Positions 51,348-61,942 are shown, numbered from the stretch's first letter. The stretch: DNA of 64,000 nt from Palaemon carinicauda (GCF_036898095.1 NC_090728.1:92229869-92293868); one strand, 5' to 3'. Numbers and translations: made by a program. The notes: generated from the sequence alone by a model not told the origin.

Positions 51348-53126
51348 TTAGGGAATTGTAGTGGTTGAGCCCTCACCCACTACTGCACTCGTTGCTACGA
51401 ATGGTCCCAGAGTGTAGCAGTTCTCGTAAAGAGACTGGACATTCTTAAGATAAAAAGACGCGAACACTGATTTGCTTTTCCAATAGGTTGCGTCGAATAT
51501 ACTTTGCAGAGATCTAATTTGTTTAAAGGCCACGGAAGTTGCGACAGCTCTAACTTCGTGTGTCCTTACCTTCAGCAAAGCTTGGTCTTCCTCATTCAGA
51601 TGGGATTGAGCTTCTCGTATCAACAGTCTGATAAAATAGGATAAAGCATTCTTTGACATAGGCAAAGATGGATTCTTAACTGAACACCATAAAGCTTCAG
51701 ACGGGCCTCGTAAAGGTTTTTAAATAGAACTTAAGAGCTCTTACAGGACATAAGACTCTTTCTAGTTCATTTCCAACCATACGATAAGTTTGGAATATCG
51801 AACGATATTGGTCAAGGCCGAGAAGGCAGCTCGTGTTTGGCTAGAAAACCAAGTTGTAGAACATGTAGCCGTTTCGGATGAGAATCCGATGTTCTTGCTG
51901 AAGGCATGAATCTCACTGACTCTTTTAGCTGTGGCTAAGCATATCAGGAAAAGAGTCTTAAAGGTGAGATCTTTCAGGGAGGCTGATTGTAGCGGTTCGA
52001 ACCTGTCTGACATAAGGAATCTTAGTACCACGTCTAAATTCCAACCAGGTGTAACCAAACGACGCTCCTTCGTGGTCTCAAAAGACTTAAGGAGGTCCTG
52101 TAGATCTTTATTGTTGGAAAGATCTAAGCCTCTGTGACGGAAAACTGATGCCAACATGCTTCTGTAACCCTTGATAGTGGGAGCTGAAAGAGATCGTTCT
52201 TTCCTCAGATATAAGAGAAAGTCAGCTATTTGAGTTACAGAGGTACTGGTCGAGGATACGGATACTGACTTGCACCAGTTTCGGAAGATTTCCCACTTCG
52301 ATTGGTAGAGTCTAAGGGTGGATGTTCTCCTTGCTCTAGCAATCGCTCTGGTTGCCTCCTTCGAAAAGCCTCTAGCTCTCGAGAGTCTTTCGATAGTCTG
52401 AAGGCAGTCAGACGAAGAGCGTGGAGGCCTTGGAGTACCTTCTTTACGCGTGGCTGACGTAGAAGGTCCACCCTTAGGGGAAGTGTTCTGGGAACGTCTA
52501 CTAGCCATCGAAGTACCTCGGTGAGCCATTCTCTCGCGGGCCAGAGGGAAGCAACTAGCGTCAACCTTGTCCCTTCGTGAGAGGCGAACTTCTGCAGTAC
52601 CTTGTTGACAATCTTGAACGGAGGGGATGCATATAGATCTAGATGTGACCAATCTAGTAGAAAGGCATCTATATGAACTGCTGCTGGGTCCGGGATTGGT
52701 GAGCAAAATATTGGGAGCCTCTTGGTCATCGAGGTTGCGAAGAGATCTATGGTTGGCTGGCCCCAGGTGGCCCAAAGTCTCTTGCATACATCCTTGTGGA
52801 GGGTCCATTCTGTTGGAATTATCTGTCCCTTCCGACTGAGACAATCTGCCATGACATTCAAGTTGCCTTGGATGAACCTCGTTACTAGAGAAATGTCTAG
52901 ACCTTTTGACCAGGTGAGGAGGTCCCTTGCGATCTCGTACTATGTCAGAGAGTAGGTCCCTCCTTGCTTGGAGATGTACGCCAAAGCCGTGGTGTTGTCC
53001 GAGTTCACCTCCACCACTTTGCCTTGAAGGAGAGACCTGAAGCTTTTCCAGGTCAGACGTACTGCCAGTAGCTTCTTGCAGTTGAAATGCATTGTCCTTT
53101 GACTCGAGTTCCATAATCCCGAGCAT
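51348..53126 (-). pseudogene. D: tyrosine recombinase, one frameshift
   Basis: 51762-53126 (454 aa) holds the overprinted N-terminal part, the core-binding region (RTSTLRLYQSKWEIFRNWC) and the catalytic Arg (TAKRVSEIHAF). It then loses frame after SETATC. 51348-51665 holds HEVRAVATS and the Tyr in ASFYLKNVQ. All catalytic residues survive across the two frames. The frameshift is shared with A. Confidence 0.8.
52235..52861 (-). pseudogene. D: RNase H end and downstream domain (208 aa)
   Basis: Starts NVMADCLSRKGQIIPTEWTL (last RNase H Asp), then PTIDLFATSMTKRLPIF, DAFLLDWSHLDLYASPPF and LTLVASLWPAREWL. Collinear with B residues about 610-817. The RNase H start is interrupted by a stop near 52940. 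Confidence 0.75.
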
Positions 53127-53436
53127 TCCCTACCGTCTAATGTCGCACCCCAGCCTACGTCCGATGCGTCCGAGAAGAGAACGTGGTTGGGAGTCTGAAC
53201 AGTCAGGGGAAGACCCTCTCTAAGGTTGATATAGTCCTTTCACCAAGTCAGACCAGACTTTATCTTTCCGGAAACCGGGATCGAGACCGCTTCTAGCGTC
53301 TTGTCCTTTTTCCAGTGAAAAGCTAGATGGTATAGAAGAGGACGGAGGTGTAGTCTTCCTAGTGACACAAATTGATCCACGGATGACAGTGTCCCTACCA
53401 GACTCATCCACAGCCTGACTGGGCAGCGTTCCTTCT

Positions 53437-54264
53437 TCAGCATCTTCTGGATGGATAGCAGGGCTGGGGGTTGATCGTCTTGTTCAGCAACGTCCTCATC
53501 AGAGGGTTCCTCATCCGAAACTGATGAGGAAACGGCAACGGAGTGGGCAACGTCTGACTCGCTGAATCCGGTCGCACTGGTGGATGCGTGACGGAGCCGG
53601 ACGCAATATCATGGCACTGCTGCACAGTCTGTGAACTGTCAACAACCATGGGTGCGCGAGGAAGTACAGCGTCAACCCGAAACTATCTAGACTGTCTGGG
53701 TTGTGCAGTCAACACCCTACCGGGTTGCTGAGGTTGACGCACTGCGTCACAACAAGTCACCTCTGCTGGTTGTTGAACGTCTTCCTAGTGACACACTGAA
53801 CGTCAACAACCACCTCCGAGCGTCGCTTAACGTCAACGTGCGACTGGCAACCCACACTGGGTCGCATCGGTGGAGGAACCACCTCAACTCGCAGACGCGA
53901 GTAGGATACCTCAGCGTCAACAGGGCGCACAACCAACCGGTTGGAAGGTTGTTAGCCAGAAGGTTCTTCTCCGTATTTAAGTCCTCTATCAAGGACACAA
54001 GCTTGGACTGCATGTCTTGCAGCAAAGCCCATTTAGGGTCTACGGGAGCAGGTGTGGCAACAGACGGGGTTAGCGACTGAGGCGGAACCATTTACCATCC
54101 CTGGAAGCCTTGTTATGTGTGACATAATAGTACAGCAAAACTTCAAAGGCTTGACAAAAGTTGAGAAGCTGACCTGTAAACAACTTGGAGCGTCTCCTGG
54201 CTAGGCGCCAGGGCGAGTCTACCAGAATTGAGAAGTCTATCTGGGCAGAGGCATGAACTCCCAA
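53437..54264 (-). pseudogene. D: chimeric junction region, gag sequence in place of RT
   Basis: 54070-54264 has GVHASAQIDFSILVDSPWR (gag C-terminal block). It is followed by 53747-54091 with VDPKWALLQDMQSKLVSLIE, a second copy of the gag middle block, and then at about 53440 by KMLKKERCPVRLWMSLVGTL, the RT thumb/RNase H side. The RT palm is absent. Confidence 0.75.
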
Positions 54265-54676
54265 GCCGAGAACTTCTCTCGTGTCCTATCAGACTCTCGC
54301 TCTATAAGCCAGTTTAAAAGAAGGGAAATCAAAGGCTGTATCCCTAAAACTCCTCCTGGTGCAAAAACCAGTCGCCTAGCCAACGTAACGCTCTCTAGGA
54401 GAGCGAGAGAGCACTAGCTTAACAACAACGGCTTCGAAGTAGCTAGGCCTAGTGTAAGTTCTGACGTTAGGCGAACGAGGAGCAGCAGTTACAAGATCCG
54501 GACGAAGATCCTTAAAAAATCATCATGATTTAATTAAAGTCCATAGGAGGCTAAGCAGCTTAAGGCTCCTCTCCAAATGACAGAGTCCTCAAAGGAATAT
54601 CAGTAGGAGGGAGAACAGCACTTTCTCATCTACAGGAACCTTGTCCGAGAAAAGCTAGGTTATATCAGTGAGGGTC

Positions 54677-55714
54677 TCACTGGCGCATTAGCAGCAGACC
54701 AGAAGGCAACGTTATGTAACTGCTTGACAGTCTGTGAACTGTCAAAAACTGAACTGTCAACCACAACAGGTGCGTGAGGACATACAGCACTGGTGCATTA
54801 GTAGCAGACCAGAAGGCAACGTCATGTAACTGCTTGACAGTCTGTGAACTGTCAACAACTGAACTGTCAACCACAACAGGTGCGTGAGGACATACAGTGT
54901 TCACTCGAGACTGCTTTGACTGTCTATACTGAGCATTCAAAACAACTCTAGAATGCGGAGGTTGACGCACCGCGTCAAAACAAAACAACTTAGGTTGTTG
55001 TTGTAACTCGCGAACGTCAACGGAGGGTTCCGTGCGTCTGTGAACGTCAACGTGCGGCTGGCAGGGTACACTGCGCATGGGAGGTGGAACTCTCACAGCC
55101 GGAGTGCGGGAGCAGGTAGCGTCAGCGTCTACTGTACGCACAACCGTGGTTGGTTGTAGGCTAACGGGTGCAGCGTCAACCTTCTCCGCACGATACTCCT
55201 GCATAAAAGATGCTAACTGTGTCTGCATAGACTGTAGCAAAGACCACTTAGGGTCTACAGCAGCAGGTGCGGCAACAGACGGTGTTAATGCCTGTTGCGG
55301 TACCGCTTTGCCTCTCTTAGGAGGTGAGCAGTCGTCGGAAGACTGCAGCGAATCCGAACTGACCCAGTGGCTACAACTGGGCCGTTGGACTTGCGCGGAA
55401 GGGACCGACTTGCGCTTAATAAGCTGCGAGACCTTGGTCCATGGTTTCTTACGAGAAACCTCTTCCGCAGACGAGAAGTAAATGGACTCTCTCGTCTTTG
55501 TGTGGGTGGGGCGATCTTGGGTAGATACGCCCGAAACCACGGAGGGAAACGTCTGTTCGTTGATCAAGGCCTGACGAACCCATAAGTCGTTCGACATTAC
55601 TTCTCCCCTGGGCTTGGGAGCTTGCAAGAGGTCCCGGACTAGGTGAACGACAGGCACGAACAGACGAACCCTCGGACGCAACACTGTAACACTTTGCGCA
55701 TAACACTTTATCAC
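54677..55714 (-). pseudogene. D: gag-like N-terminal to middle region
   Basis: The 54677-55714 frame gives SVPSAQVQRPSCSHWVSSDS and VDPKWSLLQSMQTQLASFMQ. The 55449-55706 frame gives the preceding block SVRACRSPSPGPLASSQAQG. So gag has a frameshift near 55540 and, like A and C, lacks the Cys motif. Tandem copies of a segment of about 120 bases (CGTTATGTAACTGCTTGACA) lie at 54700-54890. Confidence 0.65.
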
Positions 55715-56908
55715 TTAGATTTTCTGTTTTGCACTTATTTCACTGAAATCGAAACTTTTACTGATTTCTACCTGAAACACGCAATTCTACCCTTCATTAA
55801 AAGGTAGTAATTGCGAAAACAGTCGTATAATGCAGCTCATTAATACTAGCAAAAACAGAAAACATATATAAAGATAAAGAATTCAGTGGCTGGGAAAGAG
55901 ACTAAACACTAGTTCAAATAAACTACGTTTACAATCTCTCACCGCACATAGCCTGGGGACAAGAATAAAACCCTAGAAACGTTTTACCTTCTTCCCCGTA
56001 CAGCGACTAGGGAGGAGAGTAACGCGAGAACAACGTTACCCGCTTGAACGGAACGTTTTTTTCTCCTCTCTCTCCCTCCGTCTCTATCTCTCTCTCTCTT
56101 TCTCTCTTGATTTCGCACCTGAGAGAAGAGCCCAATTATATATCGTCAAAACATGTTATTTGGCTAAAGGAAAAAAAAAACTAAAAAGGTTTTCCAAATA
56201 AAAAGATCCTTTAATTTAGAATTTAAACCATTTAAGCTAAGAAAGAATGAACGAAACGTCAGAATCGATTTACTCTTACTGCAAAGTGAAACCGTGATAC
56301 ACTCTCTCTCTATCGTAACGATAGAGCGCATGTTGAACGTCCTGAACGTCAACAACTGCGTAGTCTAAAAAACTAAACGTTAGTTCATCTTTGAAAACAG
56401 TACGAGACTCTCAAAGAAATTCTTTCATAAAACATTAAATTTAAAAAGTTTTAAATTCTTTAAAGGCTAAATACGATATAACGGGCTCAACGTTGATTAA
56501 CTTCGGTTCCAAGTTAGGACCGCCTACTATCAGAAAAGGTCGCATATAAACAGAACATAAAAATTTATTTTTATATGTTTATAATAAATGGAAAGTTAAT
56601 CGAAGAGGCCTAATAAAGGCGGAGAGATATAAAATATATAGATCTATAACGTGTTAAGCAAAATTACTAAAAACCTAAACACACTTCCGTCTAAGGGAAG
56701 GGTCGGCCATTTAAAAGTGAAAGAGAGTCCATACTCTCTTTGTCACCATAATTAAATCTATCCAAAACGAGTTCAAGTTTTGAGATGAAGATAAAACCCC
56801 TGCATAGCGAAAGCTCAAAACTAGAATAGTGTACTTCACCAAATAGTTGTGAAAACAAATCCAGTTAGTAACAGCGTATTTAGTAGGTCTTGCCAGTGGC
56901 ACGACAGA
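55715..56908 (-). other. D: long non-coding 5' leader with hairpin
   Basis: Nearly the same as A 6141-7317. Hairpin CTCTATCGTAACGATAGAG at 56308-56326, CT microsatellite at 56060-56105. No gene. Confidence 0.65.
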
Positions 56909-57083
56909 GAGAAAATTGGTTCTGTGTTGACATGGAGTACTTGAGTACCTGCTCAACAGATGGCGCAGTTGATGTACACCCCCACCTGTATAGCGATCGC
57001 TGGCGTATTTTGTCCTTAGGTTTTTCTGTCGGGCAGCAGAGCTGACAGCTATATGATCACCGGCTAAGTTTAATATTGAAAAA
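56909..57083 (-). repeat. D: 5' inverted terminal repeat
   Basis: Inverse of 50604-50800. One difference seen (CTGTTGAGC here against CTGTCGAGC on the left, read in the same orientation). Confidence 0.85.
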
Positions 57084-57687
57084 TTAACGACTACAATTAG
57101 ATTCATAAACTAATTGAGACAAAACGTACGGCGTAGCAATCCCCCCCACACGGGAAGGAAGCTACTGTACGAGGGGCGTAGTAAAACATAGTAAAAAGGG
57201 TGAACAACCTCAAGAGAGAGAGAGAGAGAGAGAAAGACCGAAGTCAAACTCGATCGCAACCCGTAAAATTACGCCGTGGTGGCCTAACTGCCGAGGGCTC
57301 CACGGAGATATCGTGCACTACACACACAACTCTGAAAAGGAAACTTACTGATTTCTATACTCAAATATATACACAAACATGAAAACATGTTTACATATAT
57401 ACTGAGTAAAAGAAAAGTAAGCGATTAAGTAAAGACAAAACAAACAATGGCTGCCAAGAGAGGACCAAGACAGAGACGTCTGTCCCAGTCCGAGCCAAAA
57501 GTGAAAGTGAGCATTCACCTGGGTGTGAGGGGGGGGAGGGGTAGCTAGCTACCACTCCCCTACCCCCCCGCTAACTAGCGCGGGGGTAATACACCCTCGT
57601 TAAATTGTAATGGCTCGCCATTTCAGCTGCGCTAAAAGGTAAACCCAATGTAAATAGCGTGGTTTGTATTTCGGTTACGGAACAAAT
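57084..57687 (-). mobile_element. J: leader and 5' terminal repeat, segment 3 of 3
   Basis: Continues J after D. An AG microsatellite lies at 57213-57232, and the family 2 5' end (CACCTGGGTGTGAGGGGGG, CCGCTAACTAGCGCGGGGG, AATGGCTCGCCATTTCAGC) finishes TTACGGAACAAAT at 57687. No ORF of note. Confidence 0.75.
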
Positions 57688-57755
57688 TAAAGTTAGGTAT
57701 GCGCCCTCCTCCCCCACTGACGTTCACGGGAGAAGGGGGAGGGCGGAGAACTAAC
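57688..57755 (-). mobile_element. I: leader resumed after J
   Basis: AGGTATGCGCCCTCCTCCCC and ACGTTCACGGGAGAAGG match the uninterrupted leader of J (50424-50480: AGGCACGTGCCCTCAC, ACTCACGGAAGGAGAG). J therefore split I here. E starts at the next A run. Confidence 0.6.
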
Positions 57756-57764
57756 AAAATGATA

Positions 57765-57930
57765 CAGTGAACCCTCGCTACTTCGCGGTTCGACCATCGC
57801 GGATTCACCACTTCGCGGATTTTTTCCATAACCCATATATATACTGTAATATATATATATATATATGTATGCATGTATTTATGTATATATGTAGGTATGT
57901 ATATGTGTATACATATAAATATATATATAT

Positions 57931-58028
<98 letters not shown>

Positions 58029-58435
58029 AAAGTAGGAAGATGTGATGTAGTTCTAAGGGAAAAGTATGGGAAATATGTCTGGGTAATAAGCAAAGCTCTA
58101 CCTCCAGTTTGTTTCTATATTATGATCAGAGATAAATGTAAACAAAACATTGGTTGCCATTTTTTATCGTGCTTTTTAGCATGTTTAGGAAATGCATGAT
58201 ATAAAATCACCTTTAATATTTGTGCCTGTTTTAGTTTAGGGTACTGTAGTACATGCATTAAGTGTTCTGTACATTAAAGGGTAGTTTGTTAACAGTACTA
58301 CGTACAAGGGAAGGTTTTAAAAGTCTGAATATACATGTTGAATGAATAGGTAAATATGGTGTCACTACTTCGCGGATTTTCACCTATCGCGGCCGCGACT
58401 GGAACCTATCTACCGCGATAAACGAGGGTTCACTG
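57765..58435. mobile_element. 671-bp non-autonomous TA-flanked DNA transposon (mariner/pogo-like)
   Basis: Inverted ends CAGTGAACCCTCGCTACTTC (57765) and, inverted from the right, CAGTGAACCCTCGTTTATCG. The sub-terminal TTCGCGGATTTT also appears at both sides. Flanked by TA on both sides (57763-57764 and 58436-58437). No transposase ORF; the middle is an AT microsatellite and AT-rich DNA. Confidence 0.8.
57848..58026. repeat. (AT)n microsatellite with TATG/TATACA interruptions
   Basis: Almost pure AT from 57962 to 58026, with mixed ATGT/ACAT repeats before it. Lies inside the TA-flanked element. Tyr/Ile ORFs here are simple-repeat artefacts. Confidence 0.95.
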
Positions 58436-58439
58436 TATT

Positions 58440-58767
58440 TCAATTATAAAATAAATTTTTGAATATACTTACCCGGTGAATATATAATAGCTGCTACTCA
58501 GCGGCTCGACAGAAAACACACTCAAAAACTCGCGAGCGTTCGCTATGAAGGTTGCGGGTGAGACCACCAGCGCCAACTATCGGCCAGATACCACTCTTGC
58601 ATGTAAACAAACCCTTCAATTCTTCTCGTCCCGCTGCGTCTCTATTGGGGAGGAAGGGAGGGCCTTTAATTTATATATTCACCGGGTAAGTATATTCAAA
58701 AATTTATTTTATAATTAAAATATCATTTTTAAATATTTAACTTAGCCGGTGAATATATAATAGCTGA
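58440..58767 (-). repeat. E: 3' terminal repeat and ICR
   Basis: Terminal repeat with AATATACTTACCCGG and GCTCGACAG, and the TTCACCGGGTAAGTATATTC / AACTTAGCCGGTGAATATAT ICR, as in C. The 5' partner is not in the window. Confidence 0.8.
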
Positions 58768-59161
58768 TTCACACCCAAGGCGGTGGGTAGAGACCAGAGT
58801 TAATTAAGTTTACAGCGTATAAGCTAAGAGTTTTTGACAGTTATCAATATAACAAAACCAAAATATATAGGTACCTGGTAAGGAAGTTGACTTAGACGAT
58901 TACTCTGCCTTGTAAGTCTGTCTTCCTCACGAAGCCCAGCGATCCTCTTAGGATGCTGAAAGACTCCCAGGAGCTGAAGTATAAAGGGTTGCAACCCATA
59001 CTAACAGGACCTCATCAAACCCCTAATCTGGGCGCTCTCAAGAAATGACTTTGACCACCCGCCAAATCAACAAGGATGCGAAAGGCTTCTTAGCCTTCCG
59101 TACATCCCAAAAAACAATATTAAAAAACATTTCAAGAGACAGATTAAAAAGGATATTGGAA

Positions 59162-60088
59162 TTAGGGTAATGTAGTGGTAGAACCCTCACCCACTACTGC
59201 ACTCGCTGCAACGAATGGACCCAGTGTGTAGCAGTCCTCGTAAAGAGTCTGGACATCTTTTAAGTAAAATGACGCGAACACTGACTTGCTTCTCCAAAAA
59301 GTCGCGTCCATAATACTTTGCAGAGATTTATTTTGCTTGAAGGCCACGGAGGTTGCTATAGTTCTAACTTCGTGCGTCTTAACCTTAAGCAAACATCGGT
59401 CTTTCTCATTCAAGTGAGAATGAGCTTCTCGTATTAAAAAATCTGATAAAATATGACAAAGCATTCTTTGACATAGGCAATGATGGTTTCTTAACTGAGC
59501 ACCATAATGCCTCAGATTTACCTCGTAATGACTTAGTACGAGCTAAATAGAACTTAAGAGCTCTAACAGGACATAATACTCTTTCCAGTTCGTTGCCTAC
59601 GATCTCTGATAAGCAAGGAATATCAAAAGATTTAGGCCAAGGACGAGAAGGCAGTTCATTTTTTGGCCAGGAAACCAAGTTGAAGTGAACAAGTGGCTTT
59701 TTCTGTAGAAAAAAACGATGTTCTTACTGAAGGGATGAAGTTCACTGACCCTTTTAGCCGAAGCCAAGCACACTAGGAAAAATGTCTTGAGGGTGAGATC
59801 CTTCAGGGAGGCTGAATGTAATGGCTCAAACCTGTCTGACATGAGGAACCTTATGACCACGTCTAAGTTCCATCCAGGAGTTGCCAAACGACGTTCCTTA
59901 GAGGTCTCGAAAGACTTAAGGAGATCTTGGAGATCTTTATTGTTGGAAAGATCTAAGCCTCTATGTCGAAAGACCGAAGCCAACATGCTCCTGTAGCCCT
60001 TAATCGTGGGAGCTGAAAGGGAGCGAACCTTTCTCAGATGTAAAAGAAAATCTGCGATTTGGGCTACAGAGGTACTGGACGAGGACAC
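59162..60088 (-). pseudogene. E: tyrosine recombinase, three frames
   Basis: 59597-60088 has TIKGYRSMLASVFRHRGLDL and the catalytic Arg (SAKRVSELHPF). 59406-59678 continues with NELERVLCPVRALKFYL. 59162-59464 has HEVRTIATS and the Tyr in ASFYLKDVQ. The core-binding N-terminus is cut by a deletion near 60150 (the AIARARR block is missing). Confidence 0.8.
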
Positions 60089-60140
60089 AGATGCTGACTT
60101 GCACCAGTCTCAAAAGACTTCCCACTTCGACTGGTATACT

Positions 60141-60731
60141 CTAATGGTAGAAGCTCTTTACGTGGGGCTGACGTAACAGATCTACCCTTAGAGGAAGACT
60201 TCTTGGAAAGTCTACCAGCCATTGAAGTACCTCGGTGAACCACTCTCTCGCGGGCCATAGGGTAGCAACCAACGTCAACCTTGTCCCTTCGTGAGAGGCG
60301 AACTTCTGCAGTACCTTGTTGACTATCTTGAATGGTGGGAATGCATATAAGTCCAGAAGAGACCAATCCAGTAGAAACGCGTCTATGTGGATTGCTTCTG
60401 TATCTAGGACTGGAAAGCAATAGATTGGTAACCTTTTGGTCAATGAGGAGGCAAAGAGGTCTATGGTGGGTTGACCCCAAGTAGCCCAAAGACTCTTGCC
60501 CACGTCCTTGTGGAGGGTCCATTCCGTGGGTATCACCTGACCCCTCCGACTGAGACAGTCTGCCAAGACGTTCAAGTCCCCCATGATGAGTCTCGTCAAC
60601 AGGGAGATGCCTCGATTTCTTGACCATAAGAGAAGGTCCCTTGCGATCTCGAGCAGCATGAAGGAGTGTGTGCCTCCTTGCTTGGAGATGTACGCCAAAG
60701 TTGTGGTGTTGTCTGAGTTGACCTCTACCAC
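60141..60731 (-). pseudogene. E: RNase H and downstream domain (196 aa)
   Basis: VNSDNTTTLAYISKQGG, NVLADCLSRRGQ, TIDLFASSLTKRLPIY, DAFLLDWSLLDLYAFPPF and LTLVATLWPAREWF, in one frame. The first RNase H Asp region is upstream, out of frame. Confidence 0.75.
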
Positions 60732-60812
60732 TTAGTTTCGAAGAAGCTTTCGAATATCATCAAGGCCAAGTGGACTGCTAATAGCTCCTTGCCGTTGATG
60801 TGCATGCTCTTC

Positions 60813-61882
60813 TCACTTGAGGTCCACAGACCCGAGCATTCCCGACCGTCCAGGGTCGCACCCCAACCCAAATCCGACGCGTCTGAGAACAACACATGGT
60901 TTGGGTTCTTGACTGCTAGGGATAGTCCCTCTCTCAGACTGATATTGCTGTCCCACCATTTCAGGCATGCCTTTACTGGTTCGGAGACTGGGAATGATAC
61001 CGTCTCTAACGTCTTGTCCTAGTTCCAGTGAGAGGCTAGATGGAACCGGAGAGGCAGAAGGTGTAGTCTCCCTAGTGAGACAAACTGCTCCAGGGATGAG
61101 AGAGTCCCTACGAGACTGTTCCAACTCCTGACTGAACAAACGTTTTCTTTTCAGCATTAGTTGGACTTCGAGCAGGGCTTGTTCTATTCGGTGGCAGACG
61201 GAAAAGCCCGAAAAAAAAAAACTGGACTGCGAATCTCCATCACCAAATATAGAATAATCTGGGATGGGATCAGTTGGGACTTTTAGGTTGACCAAAAGTC
61301 CCAACTCCCTGGCCAGACTCAACGTCCAATGTAGATCCTGCAGACAGCGAAGACTGGACGATGCTCTGAGAAGCCAGTCGTCCAAGTACAGGGAGGCTCG
61401 GATCCCCGATAGATGGAGGGATTTTGCCACATTCCTCATGAGCCTCGTAAACACGAGAGGCGCAGGCTGAGGCCAAAGCACAGGGCTCGAAACTGGTACC
61501 CCACATTCCTGTAAACAAACCTCAGAAACGGTTGGGAATCCGGGTGTATAGGAATGTGGAAGTATGCCTCCTGAAGGTCGAGAGAGACCATCCAGTCGCC
61601 TTCCATAAATGCTGTCAAGACAGCCTGGTAGACTTCATCGTGAAGTTTGTCTTGACAATGAACACATTGAGCGCACTTGCCTCTTACGTACTCCTGCAGT
61701 GAACATGGCTGCCAGATCATTGGAGCCATCCTTGAGGGACTTGTTCCTGCAGAGAACGTGGCTGTCAGATCATTGGAGCCATCCCTGAAAGCCTTGTTTA
61801 TGCATGACATAATTGTACAGCAAAACTTCAAACGCTCGAAAATAGCTCTGAAGTCGACCTGTAAAATCTTGGAGCGTCTCAT
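60813..61882 (-). pseudogene. E: RT palm and gag-RT fusion remnant
   Basis: 60813-61481 has FTRLMRNVAKSLHLSGIRAS and an intact YLDD (LYLDDWLLRA). 61436-61882 has MVSLDLQEAYFHIPIHPDSQ (motif A) fused upstream to gag-derived sequence (NKAFRDGSNDLTATFSAGTS), with the same 53-bp-type tandem duplication as C. The two pieces are in different frames. Confidence 0.75.
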
Positions 61883-61942
61883 GGCCAGGCGCCTTACCTT
61901 ACCCTTATTGCCTTATTTTTTTTTTGGGTTCCCCCAGGTCCC

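Larger units (their letters stand above)
50599..57083 (-). mobile_element. D: defective family 1 DIRS-like element, sister of A
   Basis: 6.5 kb. Left (3') end AATGTTATTTTCATTAG at 50599, ICR at 50848-50937, right end TTTAATATTGAAAAA at 57083. Terminal repeats differ at about one position. Gag is rearranged, the RT core is missing and the recombinase is frameshifted, the same lesions as A. D is less deleted than A (it keeps 54115-54527). Confidence 0.85.
57756..61891 (-). mobile_element. E: defective family 1 DIRS-like element, cut by a LINE
   Basis: The left end is split: AAAATGATA (57757-57764) lies left of a TA-flanked element and TATTTCAATTATAAAATAAA (58436 on) right of it. ICR at 58672-58767. 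Recombinase, RNase H and RT fragments follow. Homology to C ends at 61891 (ATGGCCAGGCG), where the LINE begins; the remaining gag and the 5' end are outside the window or lost. Ends match C (GGTGAATATATAATAGCTG). Confidence 0.8.

Noticed and set aside
57767..58199. Tyr/Ile-rich ORFs on both strands
   Set aside because: Encoded by an AT microsatellite inside a non-autonomous element.
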